Positions 50,586 to 60,353 are shown, numbered from the stretch's first letter. The stretch is DNA of 64,000 nucleotides from Geodermatophilus sabuli (GCF_010686765.1 NZ_JAAGWF010000020.1:1-64000), one strand, 5' to 3'. Program-made: numbers and translations. Notes: generated from the letters alone by a model not told the origin.

Positions 50586-53171
50586 GTGGCCGGACCGCGA
50601 CCGGCGCCCGACGACGTCCCGCCGCTGATCGCCACCCCCGACCAGCGGCTGCGGGTGTTCGTCTCCTCGACGCTGGAGGAGCTGGCCGCCGAGCGTCGTG
50701 CGGTCCGCGCGGCGATCAGCCGGATGCGGCTCACCCCGGTGCTGTTCGAGCTCGGTGCCCGGCCGCACCCCCCGCGCGACCTCTACCGCGCCTACCTCGC
50801 GCAGAGCGACGTCTTCGTCGGCATCTACGGCGACCGCTACGGCTGGGTGGCGCCCGAGATGTCGATCTCCGGGCTCGAGGACGAGTTCGAGCTGTCGGCG
50901 GGCAAGCCGCGGCTGCTCTACGTCCGCCGCAGCGCCCCGGACCGCGACCCGCGGCTCACCGACCTGATCACCCGGATCCAGGCCGAAGGCGGCGCCTCCA
51001 CCACGCCCTTCGACGACCCGGAACAGCTCGCCGACCTGGTGGCCGACGACCTCGCGGTGCTGCTCACCGAGCGCTTCGCCGTCCCCGCCGCTCCCCCACC
51101 GGGCCTGTCCGTCGGCTGGCTGCCCACCCCGTCCACCCCGCTGGTGGACCGGGCCGCTGAGCGGAGCCTGCTCGCCGGGTTGCTCGACGACCAGGGGGTC
51201 CGGCTGGTCACCGTGACCGGCCCGGGTGGCACCGGGAAGACCCGGCTCGCGCTCGCGGTCGCGGAGCAGCTGGTCGCCGCGCGGGACGCCGTCTGGTGGA
51301 TCGACCTGGCCCCGCTGCGCGACCCACGCGAGGTGCCGGTCACGGTCGCCGCAGCGCTCGGCGTGACCGCGGAGGGCCGTCGTCCCCTGCTGGACGCCGT
51401 CGCCGACCGGCTGGCCGGCCTGCGTGCGCTGCTCGTGGTCGACAACGCCGAGCAGGTGCTGGGCGCCGCTCCCGCCGCCGCGGCCCTGCTGGCGCGTTGC
51501 CCGGGCACTCAGCTGCTGGTGACCAGCCGGTCGGTCCTCGGACTGCGCGGCGAGTACGACGTACCGCTCGGCCCGCTGGCCGTCCCCCGTCCCGGCGAGG
51601 ACCGCCCCGACCGGGTGTCGGCCGCGCCCGCGGTGGAGCTGTTCGTGGCCCGCGCCCGGCGGGCCGACCCGTCGTTCGCGGTGACCGGAGCGACGGCGGC
51701 GGCGGTGGGCGAGGTGGTGCGCCGGCTCGACGGGCTGCCGCTGGCGGTCGAGCTGGCCGCGGCGCGGGTGCGCACCCTGCCGCCGGCGGTCCTGCTGCGC
51801 CGGCTGGGGCGCGCCCTGGACCTGCGCGGGGCCGACGTCGACGCCCCCGACCGGCAGCGCACCCTGCGGGACACGATCGCGTGGAGCCACGAACTGCTCG
51901 GGGAGTCCGAGCGGGCGCTGCTGGCCCGGCTGTCGGTCTGCGCCGGCGGCTGCACCCTCGACACCGCCGAGGCCGTGGGCGCGGACGACGACGACCTCGA
52001 CGTCCTGGAGACGCTGTCGGCGCTGGTCGGACACAGCCTGGTCACCTCCAGCGACGCCGAGGGCGGTGAACCGCGCTTCCGGATGCTGGAGCTGGTCCGG
52101 GCGTTCGCCGCCGAGCGGCTGCGCGAGCGCGGTGAGGAGGAGGCGACCCGCGAACGGCTGGCCGAGCACCTGTCCGCCGTCGCGCGGGAGGCCGGCGCAG
52201 CACTGTCCGGACCCGACAGCCGGCCCTGGCTGGCCCGCCTGGAGGCCGAGGCCGCCGACCTCGAGGCGGCACTGCGCTGGGCGGTGGAGCACGACCGGGC
52301 CGAGCTGGCCGTCCGGCTCGCGGCGCCCCTGGCCCGCTGGTGGTGGGCCCGGGGCCTGCTCGCCGCCATGGCGGAGCTGGCCGAGCGGACGGCGGACCTC
52401 CCCTCGGCCAGCTCCCTGCCACCGGACCTGGCCGGCCAGCTGCTGTGGGCCCGCGGGGCCACCCGCGTGGCGCTCGGCCGGACCGACGAGGCCGAGCCGC
52501 TGCTGCGGCAGCTGGTGGCCGACGCGCAGTCCCGCGACGACCCCTGGCTGCTCGGGCACGGCCTGAACGGCCTGGCGATGACCCTGCCACCGGGCGATGA
52601 CCAGCTCGCACCCACCCTCGACGCGGCGGTGGCCGCGCTGCGCCGCAGCGGTGACACCTGGTCGGTGGCATTCGCGCAGCTGTTCCGAGGGGCCGTCGCG
52701 GTCCTCGCGGGACGGCCGGAGGAGGCGACGACCATCCACGGAGAGGCGCTGGAGCTGGCCCGCGCGCTGGGCGACGACCACCTCGCCGCCACCGTGAGCG
52801 ACCAGCTCGGGCTGGACGCCCTGCTCTCCGGGGACCCGGCCGCGGCGCGGGTCCACTACGCCGAGGCGGCCGTCCTGCACCGGCAGGGGCGGGACCTGGA
52901 GGGGCTGGCCTACTGCCTGGACGGTCTGGCCGGCCTCGCCCTGGCCGAGGGGGACGCCGCCCGCGCCGCCCGGCTCTCCGGCGCGGCGTCCGCCGCCCGC
53001 GCCGAGCTGGGCGTGGTCATCTGGCCGCCGCTGCGACCGCTGGCCCGGCAGCTGTGTGACGCGATCGCCGGCGCGCTGGGGCCGGACGAGGACCGCCGGC
53101 AGCGGGCGGCCGGGGCGGCGATGGGCCCGTGGGCGGCGCTGGACGAGGCCCTGCCACCTCCCGGCGGATGA
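50586..53171 (+). CDS. DUF4062-STAND NTPase-TPR protein
   Basis: 861 residues. N-terminal DUF4062 (about 20-110: LRVFVSSTLEELAAERRAVR, then SDVFVGIYGDRYGW, a TIR-like nucleotide-binding fold). Then a STAND/AfsR-type ATPase with P-loop GPGGTGKT (212-219), Walker B LLVVDNAEQ, the sensor LLVTSRS and the GLPLAVELAAARV block. TPR-like helical repeats (about 530-800) complete it. There is no C-terminal DNA-binding domain. GTG 50586 is taken, with GGGGGAGG 5 nt upstream; GTG 50580 has the site too close. Such proteins act as signal or phage sensors in other bacteria. The ligand is unknown and no effector gene is adjacent. Confidence 0.85.
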   Translation: MAGPRPAPDDVPPLIATPDQRLRVFVSSTLEELAAERRAVRAAISRMRLTPVLFELGARPHPPRDLYRAYLAQSDVFVGIYGDRYGWVAPEMSISGLEDEFELSAGKPRLLYVRRSAPDRDPRLTDLITRIQAEGGASTTPFDDPEQLADLVADDLAVLLTERFAVPAAPPPGLSVGWLPTPSTPLVDRAAERSLLAGLLDDQGVRLVTVTGPGGTGKTRLALAVAEQLVAARDAVWWIDLAPLRDPREVPVTVAAALGVTAEGRRPLLDAVADRLAGLRALLVVDNAEQVLGAAPAAAALLARCPGTQLLVTSRSVLGLRGEYDVPLGPLAVPRPGEDRPDRVSAAPAVELFVARARRADPSFAVTGATAAAVGEVVRRLDGLPLAVELAAARVRTLPPAVLLRRLGRALDLRGADVDAPDRQRTLRDTIAWSHELLGESERALLARLSVCAGGCTLDTAEAVGADDDDLDVLETLSALVGHSLVTSSDAEGGEPRFRMLELVRAFAAERLRERGEEEATRERLAEHLSAVAREAGAALSGPDSRPWLARLEAEAADLEAALRWAVEHDRAELAVRLAAPLARWWWARGLLAAMAELAERTADLPSASSLPPDLAGQLLWARGATRVALGRTDEAEPLLRQLVADAQSRDDPWLLGHGLNGLAMTLPPGDDQLAPTLDAAVAALRRSGDTWSVAFAQLFRGAVAVLAGRPEEATTIHGEALELARALGDDHLAATVSDQLGLDALLSGDPAAARVHYAEAAVLHRQGRDLEGLAYCLDGLAGLALAEGDAARAARLSGAASAARAELGVVIWPPLRPLARQLCDAIAGALGPDEDRRQRAAGAAMGPWAALDEALPPPGG

Positions 53172-53175
53172 GCGG

Positions 53176-53874
53176 TCAGCGGCCGGCCGCCCGGCTGCGC
53201 TGCTCCTGGGCCGTCGCGTAGGCCGGCGCGCGGAACCGGGCCATCGGCCCGTCGGGGACCAGCCCCGGCGGCGGGTTGCGGACGGCGTCGAACTGCAGGT
53301 CCGGGTCGAAGTCGGCGACCGGGCCCAGCAGCCGCAACCGGCCGAAGGGCAGCCACTCCCCGCTGCCTCGGGCGACGGAGAGCACGAAGACGGGCCGGCG
53401 CGCGGCGACGGCGGCCGCGAGGGCTCCCGGGTCCGACGGGAGGGGCGCGGTGCCCGGCTCCGGCGTCGCGGCGAACAGCAGCGTCCCGGCGTCCGAGCGG
53501 TACCCCATGATCGAGGAGTAGGACGATGCCGCGTCCCGCCGCAGCACCGTCCCGCGGCGGGTCAGCCGCCCCTGGCCGGCGCTCGACAGCAGCAGGTCGA
53601 CCGGCCGGTCCGGGCCCGGCACGCGCACGGCCAGTCCGAGCAGGTCCGGCAGACGCAGCGGCAGCCCCGCACCGCGCGACAGCCGCACCGCGGCCGGCTG
53701 GCTGCCCTCGGCGGCCAGCCACGGCACGCCCCAGCCGGCCGGGCCGCCGGAGCGTTCCAGGACGGCGTCGAGCACCACCCCGCGGGGATGCATCGGCTTC
53801 CCCCGGCGCCAGCGGGCCAGCGCGCCCAGCGGAACGGCGACCGCGCGCCCGGCCACTCGGGGCAGGTCCAGCAC
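53176..53874 (-). CDS. Conserved-looking hypothetical protein
   Basis: 232 residues. Notable blocks are KPMHPRGVVLDAVLERSG, VRLSRGAGLPLRLPDLLGLA and SSYSSIMGYRSDAG. I recall similar actinobacterial proteins labelled phosphodiesterase, but no phosphodiesterase metal motif is visible, so I do not adopt that name. GTG 53874 follows GAGGAGG at 7 nt. Convergent with the STAND gene, 4 nt between stops. No signal peptide or membrane helix. Confidence 0.7.
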   Translation of the reverse strand: MLDLPRVAGRAVAVPLGALARWRRGKPMHPRGVVLDAVLERSGGPAGWGVPWLAAEGSQPAAVRLSRGAGLPLRLPDLLGLAVRVPGPDRPVDLLLSSAGQGRLTRRGTVLRRDAASSYSSIMGYRSDAGTLLFAATPEPGTAPLPSDPGALAAAVAARRPVFVLSVARGSGEWLPFGRLRLLGPVADFDPDLQFDAVRNPPPGLVPDGPMARFRAPAYATAQEQRSRAAGR

Positions 53875-54070
53875 CGGCGTCCTCCTCAGATCGACTGCTC
53901 CCGCTCCTACCCCGGCGGACCGACTTCCGCGCACGGGTCTCAGCGCTCGTCGCGGCCACTACCAGGGTCGCGACCGGGCGCGCGGGAGCGGGCACATCCT
54001 GTGCAACGCGACCGAGATGTTCGGGGGCATTTGCCCACGCTGACGGCGTGACACGGACTGGTCCGGCGCT

Positions 54071-54076
54071 TACGTT
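54071..54076 (+). promoter_or_regulatory. -10 box TACGTT
   Basis: 6 nt before ATG 54083; leaderless arrangement. Confidence 0.5.
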
Positions 54077-54082
54077 CAGTAC

Positions 54083-54280
54083 ATGTTCACGACGCTCTTG
54101 GTGATCGGCGGTGTCCTCGTCGGGCTCGTCGCCCTGCTCGCGCTCATCGTCAGCCTGAGCGCTCGCCCCGCCCCCTCCCGGGGGCCGGCGAAGAGCGGCA
54201 CGGGCTGGGTCGCCGACACCGGCCGCACCCACCCGGACGCGTGGTCGCCCCCCACGGCGGAGATCCCGGCGGCGCGCTGA
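54083..54280 (+). CDS. 65-residue single-helix membrane protein
   Basis: The N-terminal MFTTLLVIGGVLVGLVALLA is a membrane helix. The rest is a hydrophilic Pro/Ser/Gly tail with GTGWVADTGRTHPDAW. Leaderless start supported by TACGTT. It lies upstream of the penicillin-binding protein gene but 156 nt apart, so probably separate. Function unknown. Confidence 0.7.
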   Translation: MFTTLLVIGGVLVGLVALLALIVSLSARPAPSRGPAKSGTGWVADTGRTHPDAWSPPTAEIPAAR

Positions 54281-54436
54281 CCACCTCCTGAACCGGCGTC
54301 CCGGCGGCTGCGGGCAGCGCGCCGCCGGGACGCTCCGGCTTCCGTGACGGTTCCCCTGTTGCGGAACGTCGACGTACGTCACCATCGGACTGCGTCCGCC
54401 CGCTCACCCTGAGTGGTTCGGCGCAGCGAGGTCGAC

Positions 54437-56503
54437 ATGCTCCGGCAGCGCGCAGCACACCGCGCCCATCCCCGGCTGCGGGCAGCCGGACTGCTCCTGA
54501 TGATCCTCCCCCTGGCCGGCGCTCTGGTCGCCGCCGCGCTGATGCCCTGGGTGGTCGGCCCCGGGATCGCGGCCAGCAACTCCGCGTCGCTGCTGGCCCC
54601 CCTGCCGGTCGAGCTGACCGACGCCACGCCGCCGGGCAACACCGCCGTCCTGGCTGCCGACGGCTCGCTGATCACGCACTTCTACCGCAACAACCGGACG
54701 CCGGTGGCCGCCGACCAGATCGCCGACGTCATGGAACAGGCACTGGTCGACATCGAGGACGCCCGCTTCTACGAGCACAACGGGCTCGACGTCGAGGGCA
54801 CCCTCCGGGCGCTGGTGCGCAACCTCAGCTCCGGCTCGGTGCTCGAGGGCGGCTCGACCATCACCCAGCAGCTGGTCAAGCAGACGCTGCTGCAGGTGGC
54901 GGGCACCGCGGAGGACCGCCGCGCGGCCACGGAGCAGAGCCTGGCCCGGAAGCTGCGCGAGGCCCGGCTGGCCCTGGCGCTGGAGGAGACCTACGACAAG
55001 CAGGAGATCCTCACCCGCTACCTCAACATCGTGTACTTCGGCGAGGGCGCCTACGGCGTGCAGGCCGCCGCGCAGGCGTACTTCGGCGTGAACGCCGCCG
55101 ACCTCACCCTCCCCCAGGCCGCCATGCTGGCCGGCCTGGTGCAGACCCCGACCGCCGACAGTCCCCTCGCCGACCCCGATCGCGCCCAGGTGCGCCGCAA
55201 CCAGGTGCTCACCCGGATGCACGACCGCGGGCACATCACCGACCAGGAGCTGGCCGAGGTGTCGGCGCTGCCGGTGGAGACGAACCCGGCACCCTCCCCG
55301 CCCAACGGCTGCGTCGACGCCCTGATCGGCGGGTTCTTCTGCGACTTCCTGCAGCGTCACCTCACCCAGACCCTCGGCATCCCCCAGGAGCAGCTGGAGG
55401 ACGGCGGGCTGACCGTCCGGACGACGCTCCGCGCGGACCTGCAGCGCTCCGGCGACGCCGCGGTGCTGGGCGCCGTCCCCCTCGGCGACCGGGTCGCCGC
55501 GGTGTTCACCGTGGTCGAGCCGGGCACGGGCAACCTCCTGGCCATGAGCGTCAACCGCGTGTTCGGCTTCGACGAGGCCGATCCGGCGCAGGAGTCGGTC
55601 AACCTCAACGTCGCCGCCAGCAAGGGCTCCGGCTCGACGTACAAGGTGTTCGTGGCCGCGTCGGCGCTGGAGCGGGGCATCCCGCCCTGGAACACCATCA
55701 CGACGTCGAGCCCCTACACCTCGCGCGTCTACCGCAACGGCTTCGAGCCCTACACGGTCGAGAACGTCGGTGACCTGCCACCGACGCTGACGATGGTGGA
55801 GGCCCTGCAGCGCTCCTCGAACACCTACTTCGTCGCCCTCGAGGACCAGCTCGGCAGCGTCGAGGGCCCGGTGCGGGCGGCCCAGCGGATGGGCCTGACC
55901 TCCCTGGACCCGGTGGCCGACCAGGTGGTCGCCGAGAACCGCGGTTCCTTCACCCTCGGTCCGGAGGCGACCAGCCCCCTGGCGTTGGCCAGCGCCTACT
56001 CCACCCTCGCGGCCAACGGCACCCGGTGCGCACCGGTGCCGGTGGTGGAGGTCCTCGACCGGAACGGGCAACCGCTCACCCGCGAGGACGGCAGCCCGGT
56101 CGGCACCGGCGCCTCGTGCACCCCCGAGGCGGTGCCGCCGCCGGTGGCCACGACCCTCAACCAGATCCTGGTCGGCGGGTCGACGCTGCCCTGGGGCACG
56201 GGTCTGCGCGCGGCCATACCGGGCCACCAGGTCGCCACCAAGACCGGGACCGCCCAGGACCGGTTCTCCGTCGCCTTCGTCGGCTACACCCCGCGCTACG
56301 CCGGCAGCGTGATGCTGTTCAACCCGACGGCGAACGAGGACATCGGCGGGTTCGGCGGGGGCCTCGCCGCGCCCATCTGGCGGAACGCCATGTTCCCCGT
56401 CGTGACCGCGGAGCCGCCCGCGTTCTTCCCGCCGCCGGGGATCCCGCTGCAGCCGCCACCGCCCGGGCCGTCCGGGGGTCTGGGCGCCTCGGGCCCCGGC
56501 TGA
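54437..56503 (+). CDS. Class A penicillin-binding protein (glycosyltransferase-transpeptidase)
   Basis: 688 residues. Membrane helix at about 20-45, then the GT51 domain (EDARFYEHNGLD with catalytic Glu, and GGSTITQQLVK), then the transpeptidase with active Ser400 in S-T-Y-K, SSN, and K602-T-G. It builds and cross-links peptidoglycan outside the membrane. The C-terminus is Pro-rich. ATG 54437 has GAGG 6 nt upstream; a GTG at 54413 lacks one. Confidence 0.94.
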   Translation: MLRQRAAHRAHPRLRAAGLLLMILPLAGALVAAALMPWVVGPGIAASNSASLLAPLPVELTDATPPGNTAVLAADGSLITHFYRNNRTPVAADQIADVMEQALVDIEDARFYEHNGLDVEGTLRALVRNLSSGSVLEGGSTITQQLVKQTLLQVAGTAEDRRAATEQSLARKLREARLALALEETYDKQEILTRYLNIVYFGEGAYGVQAAAQAYFGVNAADLTLPQAAMLAGLVQTPTADSPLADPDRAQVRRNQVLTRMHDRGHITDQELAEVSALPVETNPAPSPPNGCVDALIGGFFCDFLQRHLTQTLGIPQEQLEDGGLTVRTTLRADLQRSGDAAVLGAVPLGDRVAAVFTVVEPGTGNLLAMSVNRVFGFDEADPAQESVNLNVAASKGSGSTYKVFVAASALERGIPPWNTITTSSPYTSRVYRNGFEPYTVENVGDLPPTLTMVEALQRSSNTYFVALEDQLGSVEGPVRAAQRMGLTSLDPVADQVVAENRGSFTLGPEATSPLALASAYSTLAANGTRCAPVPVVEVLDRNGQPLTREDGSPVGTGASCTPEAVPPPVATTLNQILVGGSTLPWGTGLRAAIPGHQVATKTGTAQDRFSVAFVGYTPRYAGSVMLFNPTANEDIGGFGGGLAAPIWRNAMFPVVTAEPPAFFPPPGIPLQPPPPGPSGGLGASGPG

Positions 56504-56518
56504 CCGGGCACCGGGGAC

Positions 56519-58138
56519 TCAGCCCGCCGTCATCAGCTCCGCGGCCCGCTCGCCGATCATGACCGCGGTCGCCGCCGGCCCGCGGGAGGTCACCCGCGGC
56601 ATGACGGAGGTGTCCACCACCCGCAGGCCCTCGACGCCGCGCACCCGCAGGTGCTGGTCGACGACGGCGCCGGGGTCCGAGGCCGGGCCCATCCGCGCGG
56701 TCCCGGCGAGGTGCACGGCGGTGGCCAGGTGCCGGCGGATCCAGCGGTCCAGCTCCCGGTCCGCGGCCAGGACGTCGTCGGGCAGGCCGGTGCGTGCGGC
56801 CACCAGGCCCGCCAGCGGCGGGGTCCGCAGCAGCTCGGCCGCCAGCCGCACGACCTCCCGCATCCGCCGCCGGTCGGACTCCTCGGTCAGGTAGCGGTAC
56901 TCGATCCGCGGCTGGACGGCGGGATCGGCCGAGGCCAGGCTGAGCCGGCCGCGGCTGTCCTCCCGCTGCAGGGCCACGCCGAGGAACAGGTCGTCCCGGC
57001 GGCGGGCGGTGTCCAGCAGCCGGTGCAGCGAGGCGCCGCGGAGCGCCCGGAGCGTCGCTGCCGGCCGGCCCAGCGCACCGGCCAGCCCGGCGGTGGTGCG
57101 GTCCACCATCACCCGGCTGAAGGGCTTGAGCCACGGCAGGACCTCCAGGTCGCCGGCCACCGCCGACCCCTCGGAGGTCAGGTTGAGGGCGGTGTGCAGC
57201 GGGAGCAGCCCGGGTGGCATCGGCAGCCGCCGGGCCGGCTGCCAGGTGACGTAGAGGTCCGGGTGGTCGGTGAACTCCGCGCCCACCCCCGGCAGGTCGG
57301 CCACCACGTCGATGCCGACCGCGCGCAGATCCGCGGCCGGACCGATGCCCGACAGCAGGAGGAGCTGGGGTGACCCCACGGCCCCGGCGCTGAGCACGAC
57401 CTCGCCGGCGCGCAGGACGCCGCCATCGGTCGCCACGCCGACGACCCGGCCGCCCTCCACGACCACCCGTCGGACGGCCACGCCCCCGCGCACGGTGAGC
57501 CCCGGCCGGTCCCGGCGGGGTGAGAGGTAGGCCATCGCGGTGTTGACGCGCATCCCGCCCGCCACGTTGAACGGGATCGGTCCCACCCCCGGCGGCCCGT
57601 CGGCGTTCTTGTCCGGCTCGTCCGGGAAGCCCAGCGCCGTGGCCGCACCGGTGAAGGCCTCGACCAGCGGGTGGCCTCCGGGCCGGCGGGTCACCGGCAC
57701 CGGCCCCGCGCTGCCGTGCCCGGGGCGGGCGCCGTACTGGGCGTCGGCCTCCAGCCGCACGAACGCCGGCAGCACCGAGTCGTAGCCCCACAGGTCGTTG
57801 CCGTCGGCGGCCCAGCCGTCGAGGTCGGCGCGGGTGCCCCGGACGAAGTAGCCGCCGTTGAGCGCGCTCGACCCGCCCGCCACCCGGCCCCGCGGCACCG
57901 GGAAGGTGAGTTCCCCGGTGAGCTCCCCGGTGAGGTTCCAGTTGGCCGGGTGACCGGGCACCGCGGCGCCCATCGTCGCGGCGTCGGTGAGCACCGCCGG
58001 GAAGTCCGCGATGCCCGGGTGGTCGGCTCCGGCCTCCAGGAGCAGCACCCGCCGGCCGGCGTCGGCCAGCCGGGCGGCCAGCGGCGCGCCGGACGTGCCG
58101 GCCCCCACCACGACGACGTCCCAGTGGTCGTCAGGCAT
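56519..58138 (-). CDS. GMC-family FAD oxidoreductase
   Basis: 539 residues. Flavin site VVVVGAGTSGAPLAARLADAG (about 8-28), GMC signature GRVAGGSSALNGGYFVRG, and late VHLAGTARMGPASDPGAV with the catalytic His region and PAATAVMIGERAAELM. It oxidises an alcohol, sugar or choline-like substrate. ATG 58138 overlaps the acyl-CoA synthetase stop by 8 nt. It is the last of a three-gene coupled operon with the synthetase and an MBL hydrolase, which suggests an alcohol-to-acyl-CoA type pathway, by inference. Confidence 0.9.
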   Translation of the reverse strand: MPDDHWDVVVVGAGTSGAPLAARLADAGRRVLLLEAGADHPGIADFPAVLTDAATMGAAVPGHPANWNLTGELTGELTFPVPRGRVAGGSSALNGGYFVRGTRADLDGWAADGNDLWGYDSVLPAFVRLEADAQYGARPGHGSAGPVPVTRRPGGHPLVEAFTGAATALGFPDEPDKNADGPPGVGPIPFNVAGGMRVNTAMAYLSPRRDRPGLTVRGGVAVRRVVVEGGRVVGVATDGGVLRAGEVVLSAGAVGSPQLLLLSGIGPAADLRAVGIDVVADLPGVGAEFTDHPDLYVTWQPARRLPMPPGLLPLHTALNLTSEGSAVAGDLEVLPWLKPFSRVMVDRTTAGLAGALGRPAATLRALRGASLHRLLDTARRRDDLFLGVALQREDSRGRLSLASADPAVQPRIEYRYLTEESDRRRMREVVRLAAELLRTPPLAGLVAARTGLPDDVLAADRELDRWIRRHLATAVHLAGTARMGPASDPGAVVDQHLRVRGVEGLRVVDTSVMPRVTSRGPAATAVMIGERAAELMTAG

Positions 58139-59480
58139 GTCCCCCTCCGCCCGACCCCGCGCGTCGAGGATCGGCCAGGCCGAGCACCGCGGGCAGGTCG
58201 AGGCGGCGCACCTTGCCGGTCGAGGTGCGCGGCAGCTCCTGCACGGGATGCAGGCTCTTGGGGCGCTTGGCCGGGGCCAGCCGCTCCCGGGCCCAGCCGG
58301 CCAGCTCCGCGGGGTCCGCCGTCCCCACGTAGGCGGCGACCACCCGCTGGCCCCACTCCGCGTCGGGCATCCCGACGACGGCGCTCTCCGCGACCCCGGG
58401 ATGGGCGTCGAGCACCGCCTCCACCTCGGCCGGGTAGACGTTCACCCCGCCGGAGATGACGAGGTCCTCCCGGCGTCCGTCCAGCCAGACCACGCCGTCG
58501 TCGTCGACCCGGCCGAGGTCGCCCACGGTGACCCGGTCCTCGCGCCAGGCGGCGGCGGTCTTCTCCGGCGCCCGCCAGTACTCGAACCGCGCCCAGGGCG
58601 GCAGCGCACACCACAGCTGGCCGCGGTCGTCGGTCTCCAGGCGCCGGCCCGGGCGGGCGCGGCCGACGCTGCCGGGGTGCGCCAGCCACTCCCCGGGCGG
58701 GCAGACGGTGAACTGCGCCTCGGTGGAGCCGTAGAACTCCCAGACGCTGCCGGGCGGGAGCGCGGCGAGGACGGCGCGCTTGAGCGGCTCGGGGCAGGGC
58801 GCGCCGGCGTGCACCAGGCGGCGGAAGGAGGACCAGTCGACGTCGGCGCGGGCGACGAGCCGCTGCAGGTGGGTGGGCACGCAGAAGGTCGTGGTCGGGT
58901 GCAGCGTGGAGATGGCGGCCGCGGCCCGCGCAGCGTCGAAGGGGCCGGGCAGCAGCACCTCGCCGCCGGCCAGCAGCGTGTGGACGGCGAACCGCAGCGG
59001 CGCCGAGTGGTGCAGCTGCGACAGCACCAGGTGGCGGTCGGCCGGCCCGAAGCCCCACAGGTCGATCTCCTCGGCGGCGAGCGCCCGGGCGTCGTCCTCG
59101 GCCAGGAGGCCGGACCACACGCCCTTGCGCCGGCCGGTGGTCCCCGACGTGTAGTGCATCGGCCGGGCCAGCGGCACGTCGGCCAGCGCGGCCTCGTCGC
59201 GGCCGGCCAGCAGCGAGGCCGGGTCGTCGTGCAGGTCCAGGCCGGGGTCGGCGTCCTCGGCCAGCGCCGCCCGCTCGGCCGCCGGCAACGCGGGGTCGAG
59301 CAGCACCGGGACGACGCCGGTGCGCAGCGCGCCGAGGACGACGGCCAGCAGCGCGGGCGAGGACGCCGCCGAGACCAGCACGCGGTCGCCGGGGCGCAGG
59401 CCCGCATCCCGCAGCGCGGCCGCCGCCCGCCGCTGGTCGCGCTCGCTGTCGGCCGCCCGGACGACCGCGGTGCCGCTCAC
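58131..59480 (-). CDS. AMP-dependent acyl-CoA synthetase, shortened N-terminus
   Basis: 449 residues, about 60-100 shorter than usual at the N-terminus. It activates a carboxylic acid to acyl-AMP and then acyl-CoA. P-loop-like motif TSGTTGRRKG (111-120), then EFYGSTEAQFTV, GDLGRVDDDGVVWLDGR and the C-terminal hinge and Lys region (LPRTSTGKVRRLDL). GTG 59480 overlaps the upstream MBL gene by 4 nt. The first conserved substrate-loop region is partly missing, so it may use small acids. Substrate unknown. Confidence 0.85.
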   Translation of the reverse strand: MSGTAVVRAADSERDQRRAAAALRDAGLRPGDRVLVSAASSPALLAVVLGALRTGVVPVLLDPALPAAERAALAEDADPGLDLHDDPASLLAGRDEAALADVPLARPMHYTSGTTGRRKGVWSGLLAEDDARALAAEEIDLWGFGPADRHLVLSQLHHSAPLRFAVHTLLAGGEVLLPGPFDAARAAAAISTLHPTTTFCVPTHLQRLVARADVDWSSFRRLVHAGAPCPEPLKRAVLAALPPGSVWEFYGSTEAQFTVCPPGEWLAHPGSVGRARPGRRLETDDRGQLWCALPPWARFEYWRAPEKTAAAWREDRVTVGDLGRVDDDGVVWLDGRREDLVISGGVNVYPAEVEAVLDAHPGVAESAVVGMPDAEWGQRVVAAYVGTADPAELAGWARERLAPAKRPKSLHPVQELPRTSTGKVRRLDLPAVLGLADPRRAGSGGGGHA

Positions 59481-60346
59481 GCCAGTCGCACCGCGCCCTC
59501 GAGCCGTCCCTCGACGGCGCCCTCGGCGAGCAGCTTGACGAGCGTCGCCCGGGTCGACTGGGCGGCGGCCGGCCAGACCGCCCGGGGCACCTCCGCGTAC
59601 ACGGCCGCGACCAGCTCGTCGACGGTGGCCGGCCCCTCCCGCAGGACGGCGAGCAGCTGCTGCTCGCGGGCCGCGCGGTGCGCCAGGTAGTAGTCGAGGA
59701 CCGCACCCGGGTCCTCGGTCAGCTCCGGCCCGTGGCCGCAGTAGAGGGCGCTGGGGCCGAGCTCGTGCACCCGGCGCAGTGACTCCAGGTAGGCCAGCAC
59801 GTCGCCCTCGGGGTGGGTGACGACCGACGTCCCCCGGCCGAGCACGTGGTCGCCGACCAGCACCGCGCCGGACTCGAGGCGGAAGGCCAGGTGGTCGGCG
59901 CAGTGCCCCGGCGTGGGGACGACGTCGAGCGCCGTGCCGGCCAGCGTCAGCCGCTCCCCCGGGGTCAGCACCCGTCCGCCGGGCCCGGCGACCCGCGGGT
60001 CGGCCGCGGCGACCTGCGCCTCGAACCGCCGTCCCCAGGGCAGGGCCGCCTCGGCGTGGTCGCCGTGGTGGTGGGTGACCAGGACGGCGACGCAGCGGGC
60101 TCCCCGCCCGGCCAGCGCCGCCTCGACCGCGGCCAGGTGTGCCGGGTCGTCGGGGCCGGGGTCGACGAGCACCGCCTGCCCGCTGTCCGGGGCGCCGACG
60201 ACGTAGGTGTTGGTGCCGTCCAGCGTCATCGGCGACGGATTGGGCGCCAGAACCCGGGTCACCAGCTGCTCGAGCTCCGCCGTCCGGGGCATCGTCCCGG
60301 GCGCCGGGAGGTCCCACGGGAGGCGGGGGTCGGCGGGGGTCTGCAC
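59477..60346 (-). CDS. MBL-fold hydrolase (LACTB2-like)
   Basis: 289 residues. Zinc motif THHHGDH (91-97), then GHCADHLAF, the metal-bridging Asp in VLVGDHVLG, and CGHGPELTEDP. A C-terminal winged-helix-like segment is usual in this subfamily. The GTG start at 60346 is leaderless (TACCGT 7 nt upstream); ATG 60289 is an internal alternative. Homologues are RNases or thioesterase-like hydrolases. It is the first gene of the operon with the synthetase and GMC gene, so a thioesterase or lactonase role is worth testing. Confidence 0.87.
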   Translation of the reverse strand: MQTPADPRLPWDLPAPGTMPRTAELEQLVTRVLAPNPSPMTLDGTNTYVVGAPDSGQAVLVDPGPDDPAHLAAVEAALAGRGARCVAVLVTHHHGDHAEAALPWGRRFEAQVAAADPRVAGPGGRVLTPGERLTLAGTALDVVPTPGHCADHLAFRLESGAVLVGDHVLGRGTSVVTHPEGDVLAYLESLRRVHELGPSALYCGHGPELTEDPGAVLDYYLAHRAAREQQLLAVLREGPATVDELVAAVYAEVPRAVWPAAAQSTRATLVKLLAEGAVEGRLEGAVRLA

Positions 60347-60353
60347 GTCGGGG

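Noticed and set aside
53176-53874. Phosphodiesterase label for this hypothetical protein
   Set aside because: No metal-binding or catalytic phosphodiesterase motif is visible; the label would rest on memory of database names only.
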